Part shown: positions 18,601 to 26,151 of the stretch, in pieces | How positions within the stretch are numbered: position 1 is the stretch's first letter | Layout of the letters: every line of letters starts with the position of its first letter | Source: Muribaculaceae bacterium | GTDB lineage: Bacteria; Bacteroidota; Bacteroidia; Bacteroidales; Muribaculaceae | Reading direction: 5' to 3' | DNA length: 64,000 bases | Assembly: GCA_022508985.1 (NCBI GenBank) | Contig: JAFLUA010000002.1 | Location: 1 to 64,000, forward strand | Made by a program: the position numbers and the translations under genes | Notes under the pieces: generated by a model | The model's database searches: none | What the model was told of the DNA's origin: nothing | What the model saw: only the letters and a program-made list of their open reading frames with translations

Positions 18601-18963
18601 ACTACCGACAAAGAGATAGTCGACTTCACCGACAAGGTTAAGAAACAGACCGAGCTCGCCTACAGCATCGAAGGCAAGTTCACCGAATATACAATCGACC
18701 TATCGGCCTATGCCGGCCAGGAGATATATGTAGGTCTGCGACACCTTGCGCCTTACGGCTCTTACGTTGCTTTCTTCGACGATTTCTACTATGAAAACTT
18801 CGAGAGCTTCGACACCAGCGGCATAACCTTTGTTAGAGCAGAAGCCGACAGCAAGGCTGTGTACTACAACCTGCAAGGCATGCGTGTCGACGCCGCCAAC
18901 TTAGCGCCCGGCATATACATTGTGCGCTCAGGCAACGACGTTAAGAAAGTTCTAATCAAATAA
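15652..18963 (+). CDS. Large T9SS-type surface protein (paralogue 2)
   Basis: A 1103-residue protein with the same domain order and spacing as the preceding gene: signal peptide to about 26, J domain (27-203), Ig-like (205-305, FPTTWVGTISNSEAITLAN), J (312-475), fibronectin III-like (478-575, APRLEYATTYYWKVVPYN), jelly-roll (580-755), Ig-like (757-860), J (860-1043, DDWIISPRMKATADS) and the tail YNLQGMRV...PGIYIVRSGNDVKKVLIK. Start and stop overlap as ATGA with the upstream gene, so translation is probably coupled and the pair made in similar amounts. It looks like an old tandem duplication: domain layout is kept, while sequence has diverged throughout. It has no catalytic motif and its binding partner is unknown. 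Confidence 0.82.
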   Translation: MKRHIIIGLLTGAITMGAATMSAAPLLSDDFDSYTTSDDIGDWRVEDPSGSGKTWKSTSGISGKRSMQGGSTDFNGDNSYDVTLVSPALTLEAGKSYKVDFIWQLSKTAVIENHCNDLLVQVRELGGEWKTFFAADDKDLCEASGVAYPWGLSSNWEINHSIVDISDFAGKTVEVGFTWRKNEFDKMYANVATIDDVVIDEYSPATGPVGELSHSTYRFPTTWVGTISNSEAITLANTGKGNLTISSIEGLEGSDFVCMLDPAKVDIAANYSVDFNIRYIPTVDGTASATMKINIEGGEPVEITLNGTKRMVPDGYNVENFEDGFPPVGWTKTGNWNALNSSFSGDWCVYVNLTMTPAVHYLTSPRLDLSGDDEHFVAFTYINQLAYTMDDLYGLENYVDLELSTDGGKTWKTVWSLNDYAENLTQAQIGLGSDLGNNCYVRWAYYIPDLDPTIYDYEYSNFFLDAVVLPPFYGAGDAPVATTAISPKNGATDVINSGLILSWEAAQFATAYKVSVGTTADVFDLVDGVSVEDTSYNAPRLEYATTYYWKVVPYNEAGEAADNDVWSFTTMADQSIKAFPYVQDFEEPDNQLPLGWGTTAMGSTKWGISKIGPFDGKQIAFASGTTSNTVATLTTPEIILPADDAMMVSFYWGNNAPAALYIDETGSARNTSTKHDGNDACYLEIAESNGGEWEQLAIISEESQYWVREGISLSKYAGKIVQLRWRYDLQYGNGRRGISLDNITIESEASAAPAYFNVTDFNFGEVNANTVASSKAYVTLTNGGLQAIKVSSIDYSDDRFASSLQSGTTLEPNTALAVELTFSAGNVADEVDGTITVNFEGGKAVSLPVYAASLPATTLYFDFEDDEHGSLQPEGLSTVDVDKCAVVMSSVITNYPNRGLPTAFIVLNVTRDYADWRNVYPHSGDQVLAAFRTANEYISADDWIISPRMKATADSQFRFFGKSYATTDEFNDFTHHNFEVYVSTTDKEIVDFTDKVKKQTELAYSIEGKFTEYTIDLSAYAGQEIYVGLRHLAPYGSYVAFFDDFYYENFESFDTSGITFVRAEADSKAVYYNLQGMRVDAANLAPGIYIVRSGNDVKKVLIK

Positions 18964-19004
18964 GCCTCGACAGGCATGAGATAAACAACACACCGGCAAG
19001 CCAA

Positions 19005-19030
19005 GACATACCCTCACGCAGGGGTATGTC
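19005..19030 (+). terminator. Hairpin after paralogue 2
   Basis: A 9-bp perfect stem GACATACCC / GGGTATGTC with an 8-base loop, 41 bases after the stop. Only a short T run (TTTT) occurs about 12 bases later, so it is a partial match to an intrinsic terminator, or a processing or attenuation hairpin before the next gene. Confidence 0.45.
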
Positions 19031-19097
19031 GCGGCCTGCAGGTTTTACAACGAAAACAAACAACTCTATTATAAACCTTTAATTACACATAACGCTT

Positions 19098-22000
19098 ATG
19101 AGACATTTTTCCACGAAAAATTTATTCACAGCGCTTTGCTTACTCTGCGGTTTCTCTATCGCAGCGCAAACTCCCGGTGAGTTCTACGAGAAAGAGGATT
19201 ATTCCGTAAACTTCACTACAAGTAATGTTGCAAGCAGCAAATTTGTTGCGCCCGAAGGCTGGGACCACTATGTACAAGGTTCAACTGTCTCCTATGCCAC
19301 CACCTCCATTTCAGCAGGCGGATATGGTGTGGGTACTTCGAATACTCAAACAGAAGGTAATTACGACTTGCTTGTAACCCCACAAGTTAAAGGCACCCTA
19401 TCATTCAAAGTGCGAAGATATGTTTACTCGGCCGCTTTTAAGTTAGACGTTCGCTTCTACAAACTCACAAAAACCGACGACGGCTTTACCTTTGATCCTG
19501 AAACCGACAGAATCGAATACGAAATTCCGGAAGATCTCAAGCCGGAAAACGAAAGCACAAGCACTACTTGGTCGGAAGTACAGACCATTGAGTTAGGTGA
19601 CGAATACACTTATATCGGTGTACGTGTCAGCGAGGGTTATGTGGGAGCATTTGCGGCAACAAGCGCAAAGATCTACGTTCCTATCGTCAAATCTATCTCA
19701 CTTAGCTCGGCAAACTATAAAGAGGGATATACCTACCAGGTAAACGCCACAGAAGATGGTAAATGGAATATTGGTGTAACCGCAACGGTAAAAAACACCT
19801 CTAATGTACCTTTGGTTGCAAGCGAAGAAGAGAACTTCACAATTTCGCTTGTACGTGTAATATCCACTAACAATCCTTACGAATACGAAGTGCTCAAAAC
19901 TGTAGCCATGCCTGATCTTGAACTCGACGGCGAGGCAACGATTACCATCGAGGATGAATTTGAACTTCCCGACATGTCTCTTGACAATAATGGCGTTTAT
20001 CGTTTCCGCCTCGACGTAATTGAAAATTACTCGGGACAAAACAAATCGTTAAATGGCAGCTGGTGTGAAGTCACTCCATATACTTCGATATTAGAGATTC
20101 GTTACGACAAGAAAAGTACGTCTAACGGCAGCATAACAGAAACGACCGTAGAACCGGCTAAAGCTATTAACTATGGTTCATTTGTAGGCTCTCGCAGTAT
20201 GAACTTTAAGCTACGCAATCGTGGTGCAGCTTCATTGACTATCGAATCTATCGACACACCCGAAGGTGTTACTATCACCGATACTCCAACTTCAATTGCA
20301 GCAGGCGAATCTGCCATTATAGGTGTTGCCGTAGGAGGTGACGCAGGCTTTAAAGAAGGCACTATCACATTTAACACTAATGGAGAAGCTATTGTAAATC
20401 AAATAGCATTTACTGCTGAAGTTATTGGTGAAGATGAGTTCTTCGCAAACTTTGAATCGGACGACGCTCTGAGTGAATGGTATGTGCCGGCAACCAGCAC
20501 CAACTGGAAAGTGGCAGATTATACCACAACAGAAATGAATGCTACTGAAAATTACTACTACGTGGAATATGGCTTTAATGTAAAACGTCTGGAGAACACA
20601 ATGCAGACAGCTCCGCAGGCTATTTACTCACCACTACTTTCATTTGGCGATAACGAAACAATTTCATTCTACGCTGCAAAGAAATCTAATACCGGAGCAG
20701 ATATCAAAATCGAAGTTAAATATTCTACCGACCGCGCCAATTGGATTGAGTTAGGCACTATTACTGTTACCAACGACGACCCTAATCTCCAATTCTCAAG
20801 TGGCACGTCGACAAGTCCTACAAGTGCCGGGCAGAATATTTTGAAACATTTCTCATTCGACATGCCCTCCGGCGAATATTATATCAGCCTCGGTGGTGCA
20901 TACGTGCTCATCGACAATTTCCATGGTGGAAAAGTGGTGCAGGTTGACTATGATATCGTTAGTGAAACTGCAGCTGTTGGTGAAGCCAAGGTTGTAAACA
21001 ATCCTCTAACATTTACCACATCGTTCAAAAACATCAATACCGCCGATGTTGAAGCCGACGGTATGGTAGTGACACTTTATGCTAACGACGAAGAAGTAGC
21101 CACAGCCGACGGTCAGGCTATCGAAGCTGGCCAAGCAGCCGACTTCGAGCTTTCGTACACACCCCACGTAGCCGGCGAAACGACCCTATACGCGGTTCTT
21201 AGCATAGGCGATGAATACTCGGTTTCTTCTCCCGCTGTTACTGTTAAAATTCAGAACGAATCAGCAGTTGTTGAAAACACTATAGGTACTCCAACTACTA
21301 CAGATTCAAACATACCGCTCAATACTAACTACAACAACTCTAAATCGGAATTTGTATATACCGCAGAGGATTTGGCCAATCTTGAAGGTACTACAATTCT
21401 TAAAGTCGGATACTTATATTATAAAACCGGAGATACGCATACTGCTGAAACTGTTACTATCTGGATGCAGAATACTGAAGATACAAGCGTCGGCTCTTCT
21501 TTTACCGATACTAATGAAATGACAAAGGTAATGGAAGTTTCAAACTATGATTTTGTAAAAGCAGGTACTTCACAAAATGATTTGGCTCTTATGGAATTTG
21601 TATTGGATGAACCATTCGAATACGATCAAAGCAAAAATCTCCGCATCGTTATCGAAAGCTTGGGAACAACCTACAAACAAGCTTATTTTGCAGTAGACAA
21701 AACATCTGGTACTTATAGCAATAGAACTACACGATACTACCGTGAAGATGTCCGCTCTACCTATGAAAACAACAGAAATGGAGCAGGCTCAACAACCACC
21801 GGTATGCCCGTGATTAAACTATACACAGAGGCATCGGTACAAGAGGCAAGCGGCACAGTAACTATTAGCACAGAAGACGGCGAACCTATCGAAGGCGCTA
21901 CCGTAAGAGCAACAGCTACCGAAGGCGATGTTTACTACGAAGCTATCACCGATGGCGAGGGCGCTTGGAGCATGATTATCTATCAAGACCAGCTCACCTA

Positions 22001-22247
22001 CACCGTTACGGCATCGGCCGAGGGCTACGTAACATCTGAGCCCCAAGAATTGAGCTTGACAGAACCCAATGTTATCGTTCTCATCGAAGACACCACAACA
22101 GGCGTTGACAATGTAGCTACCGCCAACGGCGGCGAATGGCGCTACTACAACCTCAGTGGTATCGAAGTGAAGGCCGAAAACCTACGCTCGGGTATCTATA
22201 TCCGCACTAACGGCACTGCTACCGAGAAAGTAGCAATCAGCCGCTAA
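19098..22247 (+). CDS. T9SS-type surface protein with CARDB/Ig-like and carboxypeptidase-regulatory-like domains
   Basis: An exported protein of 1049 residues, signal peptide to about 24 (CGFSIAAQT). An N-terminal beta-rich domain (25-200) is followed by a CARDB-like segment (205-335), an Ig-like HYDIN-type domain (350-445, MNFKLRNRGAASLTIESID), a J-like jelly-roll (447-625), a second CARDB-like segment (630-720), a further beta domain (730-910) and a carboxypeptidase-regulatory-like domain (about 915-990, GTVTISTEDGEPIEGATV). The tail is YYNLSGIEVKAENLRSGIYI, as in the other T9SS-type proteins here. Composition and codon use are more AT-rich than in the two genes before it, which suggests a different age or origin. 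It follows a hairpin but may still be expressed with them. No catalytic motif is visible. Confidence 0.78.
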   Translation: MRHFSTKNLFTALCLLCGFSIAAQTPGEFYEKEDYSVNFTTSNVASSKFVAPEGWDHYVQGSTVSYATTSISAGGYGVGTSNTQTEGNYDLLVTPQVKGTLSFKVRRYVYSAAFKLDVRFYKLTKTDDGFTFDPETDRIEYEIPEDLKPENESTSTTWSEVQTIELGDEYTYIGVRVSEGYVGAFAATSAKIYVPIVKSISLSSANYKEGYTYQVNATEDGKWNIGVTATVKNTSNVPLVASEEENFTISLVRVISTNNPYEYEVLKTVAMPDLELDGEATITIEDEFELPDMSLDNNGVYRFRLDVIENYSGQNKSLNGSWCEVTPYTSILEIRYDKKSTSNGSITETTVEPAKAINYGSFVGSRSMNFKLRNRGAASLTIESIDTPEGVTITDTPTSIAAGESAIIGVAVGGDAGFKEGTITFNTNGEAIVNQIAFTAEVIGEDEFFANFESDDALSEWYVPATSTNWKVADYTTTEMNATENYYYVEYGFNVKRLENTMQTAPQAIYSPLLSFGDNETISFYAAKKSNTGADIKIEVKYSTDRANWIELGTITVTNDDPNLQFSSGTSTSPTSAGQNILKHFSFDMPSGEYYISLGGAYVLIDNFHGGKVVQVDYDIVSETAAVGEAKVVNNPLTFTTSFKNINTADVEADGMVVTLYANDEEVATADGQAIEAGQAADFELSYTPHVAGETTLYAVLSIGDEYSVSSPAVTVKIQNESAVVENTIGTPTTTDSNIPLNTNYNNSKSEFVYTAEDLANLEGTTILKVGYLYYKTGDTHTAETVTIWMQNTEDTSVGSSFTDTNEMTKVMEVSNYDFVKAGTSQNDLALMEFVLDEPFEYDQSKNLRIVIESLGTTYKQAYFAVDKTSGTYSNRTTRYYREDVRSTYENNRNGAGSTTTGMPVIKLYTEASVQEASGTVTISTEDGEPIEGATVRATATEGDVYYEAITDGEGAWSMIIYQDQLTYTVTASAEGYVTSEPQELSLTEPNVIVLIEDTTTGVDNVATANGGEWRYYNLSGIEVKAENLRSGIYIRTNGTATEKVAISR

Positions 22248-22269
22248 GCACGACATATCTCTAATAAGA

Positions 22270-22299
22270 GACGGAGACCTCCGTGGTCTCCGTCTTTTT
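22270..22299 (+). terminator. Intrinsic terminator after the third surface protein gene
   Basis: A 10-bp perfect stem (GACGGAGACC / GGTCTCCGTC) with a 5-base loop and five T residues. It is a strong terminator, yet the next surface-protein gene begins only 18 bases later. Confidence 0.85.
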
Positions 22300-22316
22300 A
22301 GCCTAAAATCTTTTTT

Positions 22317-24773
22317 ATGATTAAACGTATAGCAAATATCGCGGTCGGCATCATGGCATCGGCATTTGTCGTCGCTTGTCCGGCGTTGACGGCAGCACAG
22401 ACAACATCGGCCCTCACGGTGGAGGTATCGGCCGTGACCGGCGTATCAACACAAGGCCTCGTTGTTGAGCTCTATGGCGAAGACAGCGGCTGGGTGTTCG
22501 ACCCCGTCAAGGTCAATGCCACCGGCATCGCAAAGTTTTCTTATGTGCCGGCCGGTGTCTTCACCCTCACCGTCGACGGCACACCTCTCGGCCTTGAGAA
22601 GTATGTCGACACCGAGGTGGAGCACAGCCAAGCCGAGACCATAAGCGTGGTCCTCAAAGAGGCCGTGCGTACGCCCTACGCCCTCAATGCCACACTGAGC
22701 CACGACGACTTCACGGGCAGCAATACGGCCACCTTGTCGTGGAACCGCGAGACCGATTATTTCTTCGACGACTTTGAGAGCTACGAGCCCTTTGCCATCG
22801 ACTTTGCGCCGTGGACAGGACACGACCTCGACAAAGAGCCGGCAGCCGAAATAATGGGCGCATATCCCAACCGCGGCCTGCAGCAGTATGCCACAATCTT
22901 CAATGCCCTCACCATCGACCCGCCAGTCTATTACGAGTATGAGGTGTTGCGGCCCTATAGCGGCAAGCAATATGTGGGCTTCGTGCGCACACGCTCGGGC
23001 AATGCCAACAACGACTGGCTCATATCGCCGAAAATAAAGGTGGGTGTAAACAACGTGGTCAGCTTCATGGCTAAGGCCTCGGAGTATCAGCCCGACCGCT
23101 TCACGGTGTGTATATCCACGACGGGCACCGACGTCAAAGACTTCACGCAGCTCACCCCCGGCAACTATCAGACTGTCGACTATCGCAGCTGGCAAGAAAT
23201 CAGCTACAACCTGTCGGCCTACGAAGGCAAGGAAGTATATATCGCCATACACTGCATATCGCAGGGCAGTTTTATGCTCATGGTCGACGACTTCTATGTC
23301 GGGCCGTCGGAGATGCCGCGCAAAGCACGTCGTGTTAGCCGCCACTCGGCAGCCAACCCCAACGAAGTATTCGTTTTGTCGTTAGACGGTGTAGAGATAG
23401 GGCAAACCGAAGAATACGACTATACCATTGCCGACATAGCGCCCGGCGACCACACCGTGGCTATCAAAGCTAAGTATATTAAAGCCGAGAGCGAGGAGGC
23501 CACAATCGATATCTCTGTGCCGTCGGCCGACAGCTTTGCAGCACTCACCCTCACTCTAAAAGCCGATAATGGCGCCGTGGTGGCTAATCAGGCTGTGAGC
23601 CTCCTCAACACCACGACAGCTAAGATAACATCGGTTACAAGCGACGACAAGGGCGTGGCTGTAGTAGGCTCGCTAGCCAAAGGCTCGTATATGGTGAATG
23701 TGGTGTCGGAACTCTACGACGAATACACCGCTACGATAGAACTAAGCGGCGACCTCAGCACCGAAATAACACTCGCAGAGAGCATTACCGACCCTTATAA
23801 CGTTATCTATCAAGCAAGCGCCGGCGACGACGGCAGCTACGACGTCGAGTTCTGGTGGAACCAAGACCTCGGCTTCCGCGACAGCTTCGAGACCTACGAA
23901 GACTTCTCGCAAGAATTCGGCGACTGGACCATCTACGACGACGATATGATGCCAACCTACGCTTTCAGCATAGGCGGCACCTTAGTGGAAAAACCTGAGA
24001 TGCGTGGCGAAGTAGGCGCTATGATTTTCAACCCCTACGCCACAGCTCCCGTCAAGGCATCGGACGACGGACTATTTATTGCACCCGACGGCGACAAATA
24101 TGTGATGTTCAACTCGGCAGAGAGCACCATGAGCGACGACTGGCTCATATCGCCTACACTGAAGATAGGAGCCGACTATGTGTTCCGCTTCACGGCCAAG
24201 AGTTATACCGAGATGTATGCCGGCACCTTTGAGTTCTGCGTTCTCAGAAACAAAGACAGATACAAGCCCGACATTATCGACGCTTTCTACCTTACCGAAG
24301 ATTGGACACGCTATGAGCTCCCGTTGGCCGCCTATGAAGGCGAAAGCGTTGAAGTGGCCTTCCACCACACCACGCCCGATGGCTGGCTCTCATTTGTCGA
24401 CGACGTTTACGTAGGACCTCGCGACGACACTCCCGACGATGGACCCGATATGTCGAACTGCTCATTCGACGTGTATCTCGACGATATTTTCTGCGGCAAT
24501 GTGGCCGAGCCCTACTTCAAGTTTGAAGGTCTCGCGCCGGGCACATACACAGCAGGCATACAAGCCGTGTACCCCTCGGGTAAGAAGTCAAATCTAACAG
24601 AATTGACCTTTACCGTCGAGAGTAGCGGCATTGCAGAAATCGCCCCCGCAACCGATAGCGCCAGCTGGAAGGTGTATAACCTCAGCGGCATAGAAGTGGC
24701 CGGCGACAATCTGCCCGCCGGTGTTTATATCCGCACCAACGGTCGCATCACCGAGAAAGTGATGGTGAAATAA
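22317..24773 (+). CDS. T9SS-type surface protein with two choice-of-anchor J / cleaved-adhesin-like domains
   Basis: An exported protein of 818 residues with a signal peptide to about 27 (CPALTAAQT). The order is: Cna-B or carboxypeptidase-regulatory-like domain (30-115), J domain (about 140-335, NDWLISPKIKVGVNN, then YNLSAYEGKEVYIAIH), a short Ig-like linker, a second regulatory-like domain (400-495), a second J / cleaved-adhesin domain (500-705, DDWLISPTLKIGADY) and the tail YNLSGIEVAGDNLPAGVYIR...KVMVK. Cleaved-adhesin domains are known from gingipain-type proteins, but there is no protease domain here. It is separated from the gene before it by a strong terminator, so it may have its own promoter. 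None matches the consensus in the short gap, so it may also depend on read-through. Confidence 0.78.
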   Translation: MIKRIANIAVGIMASAFVVACPALTAAQTTSALTVEVSAVTGVSTQGLVVELYGEDSGWVFDPVKVNATGIAKFSYVPAGVFTLTVDGTPLGLEKYVDTEVEHSQAETISVVLKEAVRTPYALNATLSHDDFTGSNTATLSWNRETDYFFDDFESYEPFAIDFAPWTGHDLDKEPAAEIMGAYPNRGLQQYATIFNALTIDPPVYYEYEVLRPYSGKQYVGFVRTRSGNANNDWLISPKIKVGVNNVVSFMAKASEYQPDRFTVCISTTGTDVKDFTQLTPGNYQTVDYRSWQEISYNLSAYEGKEVYIAIHCISQGSFMLMVDDFYVGPSEMPRKARRVSRHSAANPNEVFVLSLDGVEIGQTEEYDYTIADIAPGDHTVAIKAKYIKAESEEATIDISVPSADSFAALTLTLKADNGAVVANQAVSLLNTTTAKITSVTSDDKGVAVVGSLAKGSYMVNVVSELYDEYTATIELSGDLSTEITLAESITDPYNVIYQASAGDDGSYDVEFWWNQDLGFRDSFETYEDFSQEFGDWTIYDDDMMPTYAFSIGGTLVEKPEMRGEVGAMIFNPYATAPVKASDDGLFIAPDGDKYVMFNSAESTMSDDWLISPTLKIGADYVFRFTAKSYTEMYAGTFEFCVLRNKDRYKPDIIDAFYLTEDWTRYELPLAAYEGESVEVAFHHTTPDGWLSFVDDVYVGPRDDTPDDGPDMSNCSFDVYLDDIFCGNVAEPYFKFEGLAPGTYTAGIQAVYPSGKKSNLTELTFTVESSGIAEIAPATDSASWKVYNLSGIEVAGDNLPAGVYIRTNGRITEKVMVK

Positions 24774-24792
24774 GACCTATATCAATAAATTA

Positions 24793-24840
24793 ATCGGAGA
24801 AAACAGAGCTTGTTTGCGGCTCTGATTTCTCCGATTTTTT
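24793..24840 (+). terminator. Intrinsic terminator, probably bidirectional
   Basis: A long stem (AATCGGAGAAA plus CAGAGC against GCTCTG plus TTTCTCCGATT) with a 9-base loop and a run of T. It lies between convergent genes and is nearly symmetric, so it may also serve the metallo-hydrolase gene on the minus strand. Confidence 0.85.
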
Positions 24841-24859
24841 CTTTATGACCCCTACCCTA

Positions 24860-25657
24860 TTATTGTAGGTCTCTCACTCTTACGTCGATTTCACTGTCGG
24901 CGAAGCGCTCTACCAGCGGCGTGAGGTCGGTTTCGCCATAGTGATATGGATAGAGATATGTCGGGGCGAGCATCTCGGCAGCGTGGATGACCTGGTCGAC
25001 AGTCATGGTGAAGGGCTGGTTTACAGGGATAAATGCCACATCAATTTTGCCAAACGAAGCCATTTCCTCGATATCTTCGGTATCGCCGCCTATGTAGAGC
25101 GTAAAGCCGTCGATATTAAACAGGAAGCCCAGGTCGCCGCGCTCTTTGGGGTGGAACTGAAGGTGCTCGGCCGTGTTGTTATATGCAGGCACAATGGTGA
25201 GCTCGAAGTTGGCGGCATCGACAACGATAGAATCTCCGGGCAACAAAGCCATAGCCTTCTCACATTGTTCAGCCACCGCTTTGCTCGCAAATATCGACGT
25301 GGCGTCGTTGCCGAGCAGCTCTAAGGCCTTAGGGTCGAAATGGTCGTGGTGCTCATGCGATACGAGAATCATATCGGCCTTGGGCAGCTTGCTGAAATCG
25401 TTGCCAAACATCGTAACGGGGTCGACATATACCAAATATCCGTCAAGGTCGACGATGAGCGAGCCGTGCTTGATAAAGGCCACATTGACAGTGCGACCGG
25501 CAGGCGTTGTGAAGCTGTCGTAGTGATAGCCGGCGGCACTAATAGTGTCGATTATCGCCGATGTAGCACTTTGAGCCTCGTCGCTCGCCTTGCCTGTTTT
25601 AGCACATGATATACTTGCCATAAGCATGATAATGATAAAAAAACGGGTAATTTTCAT
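24860..25657 (-). CDS. Metallo-beta-lactamase-fold hydrolase, lipoprotein
   Basis: A UlaG/YtnP-like metal-dependent hydrolase of 265 residues. The lipoprotein signal ends in ASISC (Cys18). The metal-binding signature is HEHHDHFD, in the first half of the mature domain. IGGDTED supplies the later Asp, and PYHYGETDL the final His, so the two-metal site appears intact. The fold and order of motifs fit the 'MBL fold metallo-hydrolase' family that acts on small molecules, but the substrate is unknown. A 100-residue membrane protein ends upstream with a gap of 12 bases, so the two are probably co-transcribed. The lipid anchor places it in the periplasm or at an outer-membrane leaflet. Confidence 0.85.
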   Translation of the reverse strand: MKITRFFIIIMLMASISCAKTGKASDEAQSATSAIIDTISAAGYHYDSFTTPAGRTVNVAFIKHGSLIVDLDGYLVYVDPVTMFGNDFSKLPKADMILVSHEHHDHFDPKALELLGNDATSIFASKAVAEQCEKAMALLPGDSIVVDAANFELTIVPAYNNTAEHLQFHPKERGDLGFLFNIDGFTLYIGGDTEDIEEMASFGKIDVAFIPVNQPFTMTVDQVIHAAEMLAPTYLYPYHYGETDLTPLVERFADSEIDVRVRDLQ

Positions 25658-25669
25658 AGCTGTTATACA

Positions 25670-25972
25670 TTAGATGACTTTTTTTCTTTTAATGAAAGTT
25701 TTGAGCCTTTTTAAGCCTTCGGCACCGAGGATGAGCAGGCCGCCATACTGTGCCGTCTTGGCCAAGCCGAAAAAGACAACCCAAAGCACACCCTTCGCCG
25801 CCACGCTAATAGGCAGCGCCATTTGTGCAAAAGAGATGATGTAGAATGGTATACACGACAATAGCACAATTACACCGGTGCGGAACGACAGGCGCGACAA
25901 CCACGCTTTTACTGCGTCTAAAATGTGCCTAAACGTATCTTTCAGTGCCATAGAGTAACGGTTGTTAATCAT
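25670..25972 (-). CDS. Small membrane protein, unrecognised
   Basis: 100 residues with two hydrophobic segments (about 32-53 and 58-82), a basic N-terminal amphipathic stretch and a strongly basic C-terminus (KRLKTFIKRKK). The N-terminal and C-terminal charge suggests both ends are in the cytoplasm. An internal ATG at 25951 (MALKDTFRH) is an alternative start. It is first of a two-gene unit with the metallo-hydrolase. It resembles small conserved Bacteroidota proteins, but I do not recognise a named family and give no function. Confidence 0.6.
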   Translation of the reverse strand: MINNRYSMALKDTFRHILDAVKAWLSRLSFRTGVIVLLSCIPFYIISFAQMALPISVAAKGVLWVVFFGLAKTAQYGGLLILGAEGLKRLKTFIKRKKVI

Positions 25973-26051
25973 AGGTTAGAGCCCTACTGCGCAAATTTAC
26001 CGATAAATTTTGAAAATACAAGCAGAATGAAAAGCCGAAGAACAAAAATAA

Positions 26052-26083
26052 TTTGCAGAATAACAAAAAAAAACGTATCTTTG
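26052..26083 (+). promoter_or_regulatory. rpsA promoter
   Basis: TTTG at 26052-26055, 20 bases, then TATCTTTG at 26076-26083, both exact consensus. The ATG is 68 bases downstream. Confidence 0.75.
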
Positions 26084-26098
26084 CCGCGCAAAAGAGTG

Positions 26099-26110
26099 GC
26101 CCTATAGGGC
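26099..26110 (+). promoter_or_regulatory. 12-bp perfect palindrome in the rpsA leader
   Basis: GCCCTATAGGGC, about 9 bases after the expected transcription start and 41 bases before the ATG. It could be a short RNA hairpin for autogenous control by S1, or a protein site. It is too small to be certain. Confidence 0.35.
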
Positions 26111-26151
26111 GTAACTCAGCTTATTAATCAACCTTTTTATTAACTAATTAA

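Noticed and set aside
12350-24773. Polysaccharide utilisation (SusCD-type) locus
   Set aside because: The large exported proteins have no SusC or SusD features, and no glycoside hydrolase is present beside them.
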